Part shown: in pieces, positions 47,328 through 59,850 of the stretch
How positions within the stretch are numbered: position 1 is the first letter of the stretch
Layout of the letters: each line of letters starts with the position of its first letter
From: Bimuria novae-zelandiae CBS 107.79
Lineage: Eukaryota > Ascomycota > Dothideomycetes > Pleosporales > Didymosphaeriaceae
Length of the DNA: 64,000 nucleotides
Direction: 5' to 3'
Assembly: GCA_010015655.1 (NCBI GenBank)
Contig: ML976801.1
Coordinates: 1 to 64,000, forward strand
Position numbers and translations under genes: made by a program
Notes under the pieces: generated by a model
Databases searched by the model: none
What the model was told of the DNA's origin: nothing
The model's input: the letters and a program-made list of their open reading frames with translations, nothing else

Positions 47328-49408
47328 TCACCACGACGACCCATTCGAGCTACTTCCAAAACTACTCCCCTTCCCATCAAACCCCTCCTCCCCCAACCCC
47401 CTCACCGCCATCCTCCCATTCCTTCTTAAAACCTCACACACCGTCTCAGGATCGACTTCATACCCGCTCTTCTTCCACCTGCGATTCAGCCACGCCGTGA
47501 GCGCATCCGCGCTACACCCCCAGCGCCGCGCGTCCCACTCGCGCAGAATAACCGCCTCGATGCCTTTATCTACACCCAGCTCATCCACGGCGGAAACTTG
47601 CAGCGGCACCGAGGATAAGGGGAGGGGAATAGCACGTGGGGGGAACGTGGCTTCGTACGCGGTGAGGAAGTGCAGGAGGCGCGCGTCTGTATGCGGCGGG
47701 GACGTTAGCGTGAGGCCGAAGGGCTGCCCGTTTAGTTTTAACGCGGAGAGCGGGCATGCTGCTGTGGGGTAGGACGCTGCGGCTGCGATGGTGCAGAGGG
47801 CGGAGTCGCCCGGTGCGATTAGGATGTCTAGTTCGTGCGCGGCGAAGACGGCGTCGAGGCCGGAGCGGCCGCCTGCGTTTGCTAGATGCTCGCGCAGACT
47901 GCGCAGGGTTTCTTTACTAGTGTGTGACTGGAGCGCAGCGAGGAGATCGCTTTGGTGCGGACACGCCGCCGGCAGTGTCAGTTCCTCGTGCTCTTTGTTG
48001 AAATTTATAATCTCGGCGAGAGAGTGGACTTTTGTCCATCTAAACTGGCGCACAAACTCCGCAAGGCATTCTTTAAATTCGGCATAAACGAGGGGCTCGA
48101 ATGAGTTCTGGTCGGGTTGCGAGGGGTGGTTGAGGGAGGATTGGGAGGGAAGAGGGACGGGGTAGACGATGTCGACGCCCATTTCGATGAGGGATTGCAC
48201 GACCATGTCGTATTTCTGCAGCATGAAGCGCTCGGCGTCGGCGTTGATGCGGGCGGATTTGCGCCAGGAGCGCCAGATGGTGGGTTCGGTGAAGCCGATG
48301 CGGAGGCCCGTGAAGTCGGTGCGGATTTTGAAGGCTGAGCCGGAGCGTTGGCGGAAGCTGGGGTCTTTGCCGGAGGGCGAGAGGAGGACGTCCATGAGGG
48401 CGACGAGGTCTTTTGCGGATTTGGCCTGGGTGAGGTGGGTTAGTATGAGTATGGGGTCTGCTGTGATGGGAGGGGGACCGTACCATTCCGCCGGTAGAGT
48501 CGAAGCTTTTGCTGAGCGTGAAGATGCCGTCCATGGGGACTTCGCCAATGGTAGGCTTGAGCGCGTACAGCGCAGCGCGGTTCGCAGGCGTGATCATCGA
48601 GCCTAGAGTATCCGTTCCTATGGCCAGCGCACTGAATCCTGCTGCGACGCTCACAGCCGAGCCCGTCGACGAGCCCCCCGGCGCCGAAAGTTCCCAGTGC
48701 AGCTTCTTCTTCGCAATATGCCGGGCCACGTACGGCGACTGCGTCTGCCCTCCCACTGCCGACCACCCCGGGGGCATGCTCGGATTCTTCAACCCGCAGA
48801 ACTCGGTCAAGTTCGCTTTGCCTAGTATGATGAGGCCTCTCCGGATGAGGCGGTCGACGATGGTGGCGTTCCTCTTCGGCGTACATCCTACGAAAGCGTA
48901 CGAGCCTGTCCAGAGCAAATCAGTTTTTTGTATACTTTTTGAATACGGATAGAAAAATCATAGACCTACCCACAGTAGTATCCATCCCCAGCCCGGCCTC
49001 CGTCATAATATTATCCTTCAGCACAATCGGAATCCCATGCAACGGGCCCCTCCTCTTCCCCCTACTCCTCTCATCATCCAGTCTCCTCGCAATGCGCACC
49101 AACTCATGTCTCGGCGCGACCGATATCAACGCTTGTAACTGCCTTCCTCGCCGATTATGCTGTTCGATCTGGTGCAGGTACGCTTCTACAATCTCCACGC
49201 TGGTGATGACGCCCGCATTCAACATCTCGGCCAGCTCGAAGGCCGACGCGACGAGCGGGTCGAATTCGGGCAGAGAGGTGGAGGCATTGCTGGAGGAGAC
49301 GAACGAGCCTTTGCGCGCGGCGTTGACGTGGATGGTTTGGAAGAACTCGGGGGGGAGTTCGGGCTCGAAGGCGGAGGGTGTGAGGACTTGCTTGAGGTAC
49401 TTGAACAT
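47328..49408 (-). CDS. Amidase signature family enzyme
   Basis: Exons 49408-48970, 48905-48484 and 48425-47328 give 652 aa, all junctions in frame. The Ser-cisSer-Lys triad of amidase signature hydrolases is present: Lys at about 131 in GIPIVLKDN, cis-Ser at about 225 in APGGSSTGSA, and nucleophile Ser at about 249 in GTDTLGSM. The spacing from 225 to 249 equals that of fatty acid amide hydrolase. Such enzymes hydrolyse amides or, as GatA, supply ammonia; the long C-terminal part (about 400-650) and lack of a targeting sequence favour a stand-alone cytosolic amidase, substrate unknown. A longer open frame upstream of 49408 is less likely to be translated. The stop lies 13 nt from an A-run beside an assembly gap, so the extreme C-terminus should be taken with care. 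Confidence 0.9.
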
Positions 49409-50608
49409 TGTCGCTTGGAAGCGACACCTCGGATCGACAGCGCTTTGCAAAAGCGAGGCTCTGATCCGTTCCTCTGGTAATCGTCCAAATGTTGTCTTGA
49501 AGCACCAGATGGGAATACGGTCAGGTAAAAACGAGTGCGACGAAAAGAAGAGTGAGCTCGACACCGGCAAGCCCGCCCCCGCGAGAGCCAGGTCGCATTC
49601 TCATAAGTACGGTCCTGCTCCCATAGGGCCATAGCTCACGCATCCACCCATGTTACGTGTGAGCACTATTTCTCCACACTGACTGGGGGGGGGGATTCTT
49701 CTACGGTGCTAGCCGCTTCCAGCTATATCCTTCCTTCCAGAAGGTCTGCTCACCAATCACGAGGCAGAGCCTAAAACGCTTCTGCACATGATTTGAGGAC
49801 GCAGTGGCACCGCTCTCTATACGCCCATATCGCGCTGTTTACCCGGCTCGCAGGGCCGCACGGGGCCTCGCTTGTATTGCTGGGAAGATGCATGGAAGCG
49901 TGGCGTCGACGTGCATTTAACCAGCGCGGCTTGGCGCCAGTCAGTCATCATCCCAGGCTTCTACGAAGGATGTATCGATTATCGTGGCGTTTGCTGTGCC
50001 TTTCTCCTGCATCGTAACCTAGCAGGAACAGCAGGATGGGAGGTGGGAAAGCAGTAGGGTAGTCGTTCGAGACGTTGTCGTGATCCAAGTACAGCATCCG
50101 ATTGTTCCTTTTTACCGGAATTATAATTCATCGTTCGCAGGGTTATGTAAGACCATCATCATTATTGCAATTAAGTCGTTATAGTAAATTCCTTAGCAAA
50201 ACTCGTGCCGTTAAAACGTCATATCAACTCCTTCCAACGCGGTGCCTTTCGTATAAAGGTTTCGTGATAACTCTGGAATACTTCCCTGACGCCGTAAGCA
50301 GCCCATTTCCTCGCAATCTCACTCAGCAAAACGTTTCGTCGGATGCGAGCAGCGAGGTCGGATGGGCGTGAGCGTGGGCGTAGCGTGCTTCGTATAGAAG
50401 GGTAAGCGGTCCGTTTCCTCTCTTTACCACTTACCACTCTACCCGCTCCCATCCGACCTACAGAAGCCGCCGAGTGGTGCAATGCAAAGATAACCATCCG
50501 TGTTTCTCGAAGCCTGCCCTCCCGCACGCCAACTATCCAAACCTTGAGTCCTCCCATGCCCTTCCCTACCCCACCATCCCTGCGCTCCCTCTTATACCAC
50601 CTCAGATA

Positions 50609-50685
<77 letters not shown>

Positions 50686-51387
50686 ATCTCACCCGCTCCC
50701 CCAAATTTTCATCAAACTTTATATACCTTACCCCGCGCGCGAGAGTAACTCCAGCGATGACGCGACAGCGTTCGATATTACTTTCACACAACACATTCTC
50801 CTAATAATTACCACCTATAAGCAGTCGCACACGGGCTCATCAGCTGGTCGTTGCTTTCTCCCGCGAACCTTGGCGACTATCGTGTGGTGCAGCCGGTGGA
50901 TGTATCAAGTGCCGAGTGCGATCCAGGTTCTGCGTGGAAGCATAGATTAGAGGCAGTATGGAGGGATTTTTTAGGTGCCGCGGGATGGTCAGTCGTGCCG
51001 GCTTGGATGCATCGCGATGCTGTGCGCTGTGATATCACGGTCGTAATCAAAGTTTCTATTTGTGTCCGTTTGTCTATGTGATGTATAATGTGATGCTGCG
51101 GAAACACAGTGAGCAGGAGTGTCGTAGAGCCCACCCCATCAACCTCCCAGGAAGCAGAGCATAACAACTATATTGGTATACAAAGAAACTAATCAAACGT
51201 AGGTATTACAGGTAAACTTAGTACAAGGTATCTTGATTGCTACAACGTAACTCTGAGACAAGTTCCGGGTAAAAAGCCACGTCTTCACGACATAGGAATA
51301 ATCCTAAAACATGCTGACTTTGAAGATGACCGCAGCTGAAGTTTTACTCTATACAAGGCAAGCTCCATTCTTGGAGATTCGACTCGC
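49409..51387. other. Two-kilobase gene-free stretch with a long C-run
   Basis: No supported gene. It contains the amidase promoter, a run of G at about 49684-49693, and the 74-nt C-run listed separately. Flanks are moderately AT-rich. Reading frames crossing the C-run are proline or glycine homopolymers and are artefacts. Confidence 0.5.
50612..50685. repeat. 74-nt poly(C) homopolymer
   Basis: An unbroken run of 74 C (G on the minus strand) lies between TATAA and ATCTCACC in non-coding DNA. It is flanked by pyrimidine-rich sequence. Such length is rare in fungal DNA; the exact count may be a sequencing or gap-filling effect. Confidence 0.9.
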
Positions 51388-53274
51388 TTAGAATGTGGTC
51401 GTAGCTAATCTGCTTGCCGCGTTCTTTGCATCGATACGATCTTCGTCATCGTCGACACCTGCTTTGCTGGTCGCACGCTTCCTCCCAGTCGTGCCTTCTT
51501 CACCGTCATCTTCATCCTCCTCTGGTACACCCGGGACTGCAGGGAAGCTGCCGCTAAGGCTTCGGTTCAGCCCATCACCTGGTCGCCTAGGTACTCCGGA
51601 CCATGCATCGCCCTTCGGCCCTTGCGAACTCGCCATAGACACGCGGCGCTGAGTCGGGTGTGCTTCACGCCCCAACCGGGAAAGGCCACCGCTCGCATCT
51701 ATCGCTCGGATGTCGGGTCTGACGGATTCGAGCGTGGCGAGAGTGCGGCGTTCTGCTTCTATTTGACGCACGACGTACTCGCGAATTGCGTACCTCATGT
51801 CAGCTGCGGTGCGATCGAACCAGTTCCTCTGTTCCTGCAGGAGGTTCGCTGTCACACGCTGTGACTTTTGAAGAAGATACTGCTCATGACTGCGGGCCTC
51901 TTCTAGGGCCGTGATAGCCTCGTCAACTTTGTCCCTCTTCACGCTCGAGCTTGCTTTCAATCGGTCTGCTGCTGTCATCTTGGACTTGGTTGAAGCCTGT
52001 GCTTGGAGTAATTCACGGAGCAGGATGTGTCGGTTGGTAAGCGTCTCTTTTACGATGAACGCGTCACTGCTGTGATATTGGAGAGGGTCGCCCAATGTAG
52101 TTGCTTCGGCTGTCCCTTGCGCAGCATGAAAGTCACCCGTCGCTTGGATGACTTTGCCTAGCTTTCGGTACGCGTGAGCAAGTCCGGGATGCGTTTCTTG
52201 TGCGTTCATGGCGGCAAGCTTATTTCCTAAGTCGGACTCTGCAGCCCCGAGGTCTGCACCATGTCAGCAATGTTACGGGTTGCAAGAATATAGGACCTAC
52301 TTCTCCTGGACTTTACGACCTTGTCAAGCTTCTGATCGGTGTCCATTGTTCCCAAATAAAAAGCCTTTACAATCGGACGGGCAGCGGCGAGCTCGGGCGT
52401 GTCGTCTGGAGGAGGGGCGAACTGCTTGATCACCTTTCGACGCACACCAGTGGCTGGTTGCTTCCTCCGGACAACGGGGCTGTATCCAAAATCACTTTCC
52501 ACAAAGAACACCATCTCCTCGTCTCGGATCAACACGTCGTTGCTGCACACTATGTTCAGCCACCTTTGTATTGAGGCCTTGACACGCGCTTCGTCTTCGT
52601 CGGTCCCTGCGCCAGCAGCTGTAGTCGCGGGAGGGACTGCAGGCACCATTGCTTCCGGACATGCCGAGATCAGATGCTCTCCAAACTTGACGAATTCCGA
52701 GTGCAGTCGCCGGACGTCGCGGAACTGGGTCGTGCGGAATTTGGGCAGGTTTGTCTATAGTAATATTAGCAATGAGATCAAGAATAGCATGACTAGCTTT
52801 TCGTGGAAAGTAAGTGTCCAGTTAACATACATATACATCGAACCGGAGGATTGGATCCTTCTTGCCAGTACGCTCCAGACCTGTCACCTTCGCCTGAAGC
52901 TTGTAGTGGGTTTGCGGTCGCTGCTGACGGTTCCCATGGTAGCGCTGAGGATGGTTGTGCGCCTGGTGGCCTTGCGCCGGAGCTTGCTGTTGCTGCTGCT
53001 GCGGTGCCTGGCCAGCCTGCCTTGGATTCTGCGATTGGGGCCGAGCGGGGTCGCCATTTTCCGACGCCGTATTGGGTCTATTGTGCGAGTTCTGGTCGCC
53101 CATATAGCCGTAGTTTTCTGAATCCTGTCCATAGGGAGAAGCTTGCGGTGGGAGCGGGGAGGAGGGAATGTCGCTGGTGGGAGGTTGACTGAAGCTCGTC
53201 CGGTTGTGTTGCGGCGATGATGCCCACGGGTCGCCGCCCGCTGGGTGGTCTGGATCGTGCGCGGAGTAGTCCAT
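51388..53274 (-). CDS. VPS17: Retromer-associated sorting nexin Vps17 (PX-BAR)
   Basis: Exons 53274-52831, 52754-52301 and 52253-51388 give 587 aa. Vps17 pairs with Vps5 as the SNX-BAR half of retromer, tubulating endosomes for return of cargo to the Golgi. The N-terminus is disordered, with MDYSAHDPDHPAGGDPWASS and a Q-run. The PX domain (about 108-225) includes KLQAKVTGLERTGKKDPILR, LPKFRTTQFRD, then EFVKFGEHL and a proline loop. A linker with KVIKQFAPPPDDTPELA precedes the helical BAR domain (about 270-520), with LGNKLAAMNAQE and LRELLQAQASTKSKMTAADR visible. The tail is acidic then KRATSK. It is divergent with MEF2, with 219 bp between the start codons. Confidence 0.94.
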
Positions 53275-53493
53275 GACGGCGGCGACTGCGATTGGGATTC
53301 GGCACGAAGGGTGGGTGAGCCCTGAAGCTATACAGCTGACGTGCGTGGTCGCCTGTTGCTGCTCGCTCGAGTAGCTTGGCTCGCGCTCGCTTGCACAGAC
53401 GGGGAAGGCGCGCGTCATTTGTCACGTGTCGTGCCATCCTCCAGCAACTTTGCATCTCCCTTCTCATCAACTGGAGCTGGCAGCGCATTGGGT
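53275..53493. promoter_or_regulatory. Short divergent promoter, VPS17 (-) and MEF2 (+)
   Basis: Only 219 bp separate the two start codons, so both transcripts must start within this interval. I see no TATA box. If MEF2 used an upstream non-ATG or earlier start, the interval would be shorter still. Confidence 0.5.
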
Positions 53494-56416
53494 ATGTGGC
53501 TTGGATGGGCATGTTGCGCTCGTCGAGTCATTCGACACAATGTAAAGGCGCCTAGAAGGCTCCTGTCGACGCAGGTCGGCCCGCAATTCGACCAGCTATC
53601 AAAAACCACAAGGAACATTGGAATCATCGCTCACATCGATGCAGTGAGTATACTGCCGTCAATCCTTCAACAATTGCTGAATTAGCCAGGGCAAAACAAC
53701 AACCACAGAGCGTATGCTCTACTACAGTGGGTACACTAGACGAATAGGAGGTACGAGAAAATTTCCATCAGTTCTGCATCGTTGATCCTTTGCATCAGTC
53801 TTTTTTCTGACCAGCTCTGAACACGAAATGTGATTCCAGAAGCTGGGGAAGTTTACACTTTTCCTTTCCTGACCTTCCTTGGATGAAGTACTACCGCATT
53901 GCAACATAGACAATTCATCTGCTCAATTGTCTGGGCGGGTTTCAGTGCTAACAACAGGCACAGATGTCGATGAAGGTTCTACTGTTACGGACTTTCTACC
54001 AGCAGAGCGAGCACGAGGTATCACCATTCAATCAGCAGCCATTACGTTTGATTGGCCTCCAAAGAACCCTCAAGATCCGCCGGCCGCACCACCCACCTCT
54101 TTTGAGACGGTACCGTACTCATCATTCTCTCACAACGTCAATTTGATCGATACGCCTGGCCATGCAGACTTCACCTTCGAGGTGCTGCGATCGCTTCGTG
54201 TACTTGATGGCGCAGTATGCATCCTCGATGGCGTTGCTGGGGTTGAAGCCCAAACTGAGAAGGTTTGGACGCAAGCAGGCACCTTCCACATTCCCAGAAT
54301 TATTTTCGTGAATAAGCTAGACCGGGTTGGTGCAGCTTTCTCACGGACCGTTAAAGAAATCGGTGTTCGATTACACGGATGGCCAGCAGTTTGTCAAATC
54401 CCGTGGTGGAAGGGCGGAAACGGCGACTTTATCGGTGTCGGTGATGTCGTCAATTTGAGAGGTATGATGTGGCATGGCTCGATCGACGGTAGCCAGATCC
54501 AGCCTTATACACTGGAACAACTTCATGCCACGGACAAGGATTTCGCCAATGAGATTAAGAAGGCTCGCGTTGCATTGGTCGAACTCCTAAGTGAGCATGA
54601 CGACATCATGGTAGAGCATTTCCTTGAGCATGACGAAGACCACCTCTCGATCCCCGGTATACAAATCATGCAATCACTTCGGCGAGTGGTTCTCCAGGCC
54701 CCACAGACAATCATACCAGTCTTCGCCGGTGCGAGTTTCAAGAATATCGGCGTGCAACCTCTTCTAGATTCTGTCGTCGATCTGCTTCCTTCCCCACTCG
54801 AACGACCCGATCCAGAAATCAGTGTAGGCAACGAAACCAGCACGCTTGCTCATTTGCTCAGCTCGGCAGCCGGCTCAGCGACCAAAGCAACCATCGCAGG
54901 AAAGAAAAAGAATCAGAAGGAAGGAAGTGCGGCAGGTTTTCCTGAGGCTCGTAATCTCTCAGCTTGCACTCTAGCTTTCAAAGTGGTAAACGATCCCAAA
55001 CGTGGCATACTCGTATACGTCCGTATCTATAGTGGTACGCTGGATAAAGGTGCTATTCTCTACAACACCAACCTCCACGTCGCAGAACGCGCTCCTCGTC
55101 TTCTCAAGATGTATGCAAACGATGCTGTGGAAGTGGATTCTCTTTCTTCTGGCCAGATTGGTGTTATCCCGGGTCTTAAACATGCACGAACAGGCGACAC
55201 ACTCATCTGGTGTAAAGGGTTGCCGATGAAAGCCCAGCCGCCTGGCGGTCTCAAGAGCCTACAACTTCGTCCGATCAACGTGCCACCTCCAGTATTCTTC
55301 ACTAGCATCGAACCGCATAGTTTGAGCGAACAGAAGCATGTGCACGAAAGTTTGGCAATTCTCCTGCGGGAAGATCCAAGTTTGCAATTGTCCATCGACG
55401 AAGAAAGCGGGCAAACTCATCTTGCTGGTATGGGCGATCTGCATTTGGAAATTGCTCGAGATCGTTTGCTCAACGATTTCAAAGCCAAGGCACGCATCGG
55501 CAAGATCGAAATCAGTTACCGAGAAACTATCACATCCTCTACCTCACCCAACACGTACCTGCTCGACAAATCCATAGCAAGCAAACCCGCCAAAGCAGGC
55601 ATCACGGTATCTTTGACCCCAAGTGATGATATGGTTGTACCAATTTCTGCACCTGAGGCAACACAGCCAAAGGACGGCGCTTTCGAAACGACCTATTCCC
55701 TTCCTGACAATTGTACATTACACATCATCCATCCCAATCTCTCTCGACACGACTCAAGTGGCCACAACAACCACCTTCCATCACATCTCAGTCTCCCTGG
55801 TATCTTGTCCTCCATCCACTCTGGAGCCTCCGCCGCACTAGCTCGCGGACCTTACAACGGCTATCCAGTCTCCAACACCCGGATTGAGGTCAACCTTGAC
55901 GCTGCAGTGCATCTCTTCAATGAAACCACCCCAACCGCCATGTCAATGGCAACTCGCACAGCTGTGCAAAACAGCCTCCGCGTTGCCAACGACGCCAGCC
56001 CCGCCATCCTTATGGAGCCGGTTATGCTCGCCACCATCTTCGTAAACGAAGCCTCCCTCGGCGCGGTTGTGCAGGACCTCTCCTCTGCGCGCGGCGGCCA
56101 GGTCCTATCGCTCGATGCCTCCGACGCCCCCGTCCCGACAACATCCATGTCATCTAAGCTCCCAACGATCGACCCGGGTTTTGTATACGTGCCACCAGAC
56201 CCTTTTTCATCCGGTGGGGAGGTCGGCTCTGGACTGGGGGACAGCCAGCGACAGATTGTGGCGAGGGTGCCCTTGAAGGAGATGGTTGGGTATTTGAATC
56301 AACTGCGTGCGCTTACGGGCGGAAGGGGCACCTTTGTGATGACCGTGGATGGGTTCGAGAAGATGGCCGCGCAGAGACAGAAGGAGGTCATGGATGCAAT
56401 GAGGGAATTTGCCTAG
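53494..56416 (+). CDS. MEF2: Mitochondrial elongation factor G2 (ribosome recycling GTPase)
   Basis: Exons 53494-53643, 53690-53750 and 53964-56416 give 887 aa. The 213-nt second intron ends with branch GCTAAC and CACAG. The N-terminus ([20 protein letters not shown]) is basic and lacks acidic residues, as expected for import into mitochondria. The GTPase domain shows [20 protein letters not shown] (P-loop), [15 protein letters not shown] (switch 1), [12 protein letters not shown] (G3) and VNKLDR (G4). EF-G domains II-V follow, ending with a domain V helix rich in methionine. [19 protein letters not shown] is typical of the EF-G2 group, which with mitochondrial RRF splits ribosomes after termination instead of driving translocation. 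The P-loop itself is made by the first splice (DA|GK). Confidence 0.95.
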
Positions 56417-57124
56417 ATATGTAAGAAGTAGTGTAAGATATTGAACATCCAGTGTACGATCTACAGGCGTTTTCCAGATTCGAGGTAAGCATTATTGTAC
56501 AGCATGCGGTTTCGAGGTAGATACAGCCGTAGACTCGGTGTGTAACAATTAGGTAGGTGTCAGTAGGAAAGCTTACACTTCACCCTTCCAGTACTGGCGC
56601 CTGTGTCCAGATCTCCAGCGACATCCTTCGAGCTACCCTACAGTGAGCAATCCATCTCTGTCGGCCATCCGCGTCCTAGGATGGCTACAGGCCAGTTAGA
56701 TCTGCACCAGACGAGCTGGACCCCAACACGAGCGCCATGTAAGATGAAAGTAAAAGCCGAGGATCGCTTAGAATGCACGCATCTCGCCGGCGACATTGGA
56801 TGCTAGAGACACTAGTAACCTCTGTGGTACATGCCGCACCCTAGCAAACACTCTCCTGTGGTTTCGTCCTATCACGTTGGGGGAGGCAGGATCATCTTTC
56901 GAGTTGTACACATTGTTAGAACATCCTCCCTCGCTGTTCGTTCGCAGCTTCCATACCGAGCACAGTGAAGGCTCTTTCGAGTCCGGATTCAATTAATAAA
57001 CCCTACTCCAGGTTCGGCGGGAGCGGTCTCTTGGCTTGTTGTTATTCGTATTTAGATCGGCGCCGCCTGCGTTGGCTGCTTCTTTCGCCGCTCCTCTCAC
57101 TGAACGCAGCCACCCTTGGAAAAC
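56417..57124. other. Intergenic between MEF2 and the 708-aa gene
   Basis: No supported gene in about 700 bp; it holds the MEF2 3' flank and the promoter of the next plus-strand gene. Confidence 0.5.
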
Positions 57125-59850
57125 ATGGCTTCTATGAGTAAACTGGTGGCGAGAGGCTTCGAAGAAACACTCCAGGATTGTATCGAGGGCATTCAAAACA
57201 TCCCAGTAGATAGGAGGAAGGCTCCAGGTAAAAGCACTGGTCTCAATCACCTGGTGCTCCTTCCCTAACGTCGATTTAGCCTTTGTTGTAGTCCCTTACC
57301 AGGGCAACCACGATCGAGGCAATTTGCCCACAGCTCCTGCGGCCTTAGCCAATCCGTCTCCTCTCACCACGACCTTTCTCCTTACCACACCCTCATCGAA
57401 CCACAAGCGAACTCAATCAGCTCCCACACTCCTAGGTAAGCGTCGCCCTAGTGCGGTCTCTAATTTGCGCTGACAAGCAATAGCAACCTCTCTGACCAAC
57501 GACATGAACCGTGCGAATCTTTATGGGGCTCCGCCGCGCGCTGCACCCCCCTCTCCCGTGGCGGACATCCGCCTGAAGAAGCCGGCGGTTCGGGTCGCGC
57601 GTCCTGCCGGTCCTGCCGGCTCTGCTTCAGGTACTCCCGGCCGCTCCAACGATGCCGTGCGTTCTTCAGGTAGTCCGGGCCACACCAATGGCTTCGCGCG
57701 TCCCGTCATGGCGACATCAAAGGCAGAAGACGGGTAAGTGCTACTGCCTCCCTCATAGATTGGTAACTGAGGGGCATGTTCGCGGCCTGCGCTTCCTCGA
57801 GAGGGGCAGCGCAGACACGACTGGCCTCTAAGCTCTTCATATGGGATATGCGCATTCATCTGCGAGTACAACAACTGACGCCCATACTGTAGACCGGCGC
57901 CGCTGAAGGCCACCGCTAACGCCATGTCCGCCACCCCTGCAGATGCTGACTCCGAAGACTCAGAGAGCGATCATGACGACCTTACGGCCGATTTCATGGC
58001 TCGCGTGGCGGCCTCTGCGGCCTTGACGAAGAAGTTGGGTCCGACTCTAGCAGCTGCGCCTGCTCGTGGAGGGCTGTCTGTTGCTCAGGCGAATGCCAGC
58101 GCGGACAGCACCAACGCGACTCTGTCCTTCCCACCAGGCGTAAAAGTTGAGGAGCCGACCCAGAAGGACAAGCTTCCGGTCATCCAGGAGGAACCTGTCC
58201 AGGCCGCGCCGGCGCCGTCGTCATCCGCCGAGCCTGTCGTCGAAAAGTCCCAGGCGCGCATAGCCGAGGGTACAGCCGATGTAGCAGCAGGTATGTTTGT
58301 TTCCCTGCAATCTCAATGAGCGTGCTTGTCGCCTTCACACCTGTCAGTGCGCGGGTAGCATACCTGACCTACCAAATCAGCCGCAGCCGTTGACATGGAT
58401 GTTGAATCCGAACTGACCAAAACAGGTGCTAGTTCGGTGAATCTATCCAACGAGGACCTCATACACCAGTTCCTCGTTATCGAGCGCGAGTATATGCGCA
58501 AAGCCACGGAGTTCATCACGCGTGAGTGCGAGGATCTTGAGCGAGAGTACGTCCGCAAAGGCGCGGAGCTCCTCACCTCGCTTCCTGAAAATGTCGGCGC
58601 AACTGGGGGCTTGATCAAGAAAGTGACCAGCAAGCTACTCCGCCCTTACGCGGCGGAGGCGGTCTTAGAGCCGGATGCTGTTGAAGGTCTGAAGTCTCGC
58701 TACGTCGCCGCGATTGCCAGCTTCCTCGAGAACACCCGCGATGTCTCGAAGGGAACCACACCGATTACCAAGGATCATGTCAAGGAGCTCTTGATTGAAG
58801 TCAGCGGGAACTTCATCCATCTGTCTGCGGTATTCGCGGAGCAGGGACTCATGTCCGCTGGGAACCTTGACCAGGTATGCAGCATCCAAGTACCTTTGAG
58901 CCCTACTAACGCACAATATCAGCTTATTGGCTTGGCCAAAGCCATCGAGAGCGTCCACCAAGGCTCTGACTCTGCCCCCACCACCCTGCCTGTCACCTCC
59001 CCCAAGGACTCGTTGGATAGCGCGAAGTCATGGCCTGCTCGCGAGCAGCGAAAGAATGGTTAGCTCGCTTACTTGAACTTTGATATGCCATTGCTAAATC
59101 TTAAATCAGGACCAACGTACCGAACGTGTATTCTCGTCGGTCTCCCCCCGCAGCTGAGTCTCAACGAGGTGCAGGCTCTGGTAAGCACTTTTCCTCTCAT
59201 CAGATCACCTTGAAGGCCATCATAATGTATAGATGAAATATTCATGAGTATGCATTTGCTGACGTTGTTGCGCGATTATAGATTTGGGGTGGAAGGGTCG
59301 AATCGATCCAGCTCACGAAGCCAGGCCCCGGCAAGGCCCTGGTCAAGTTTCTCACTGCCGAAGGCTGTGAGAAGTATTTCAAGGCCACCGAGAACGGCAT
59401 CAATATTCCCGGTTCGAAGAGCGTGGTCTTGGTCGAGAAGGCCCCGGCCCCGAACTCCGTCAATGACGTAGTGCAGAACTGTACTGACGGCGAGGCCACA
59501 CGTTGCGTTAGGGTTTGGGACGCGGACGATGACTGGAATGCCACGGCACTCACCTCTCTTGCGAAGGGCAAGAGCCAGCCGAAGCGTGAGGTCGACCAAA
59601 TCAAGCGTGGGAGCAACCTGGCAGGCGTGAGTTACTCAACGTATCACTCGTGAAGATCTTGTTAATCTCTGCATAGCGCAAGTACATCGAGTTTCGCTTT
59701 GCGAGCATCTACAATGCCCTGAACTTCAAGCGCCAGCTCATGGACGATGAAGAATTTGAGCATTGCACTATTATCTACGCTCCTGACCCGTGCGAGACTT
59801 CGAAGGGCATCCACATCAAGGATGACGATGAGACGCGTGGTTTCTTCTAG
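57125..59850 (+). CDS. Unknown protein with RRM-like fold segment, nine exons
   Basis: Exons 57125-57227, 57280-57435, 57484-57733, 57893-58290, 58381-58874, 58923-59058, 59110-59180, 59282-59626 and 59677-59850 total 2127 nt, 708 aa, in frame throughout. Several introns have textbook branch points (CTACTAAC, GCTGACG, CCCTAAC). The first two exons lie before the obvious downstream ATG (57504) and extend the frame cleanly. Residues about 1-275 are disordered, Ala/Pro-rich with an acidic patch (DADSEDSESDHDD). About 300-460 is helical (NEDLIHQFLVIEREYMRKAT). About 510-590 looks like an RNA-recognition fold: RTCILVGLPPQLSLNEVQAL, GGRVESIQLTK, GKALVKFLTAEGCEKYF. The C-terminus has YIEFRFASIYNALNFKRQLM and ends DETRGFF. 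RNA binding is a guess from the beta-alpha-beta pattern; classical RNP aromatics are not clear. Confidence 0.75.

Noticed and set aside
50544..50804. Frame with a long proline run, and a glycine run on the other strand
   Set aside because: Both are translations of the poly(C) tract.
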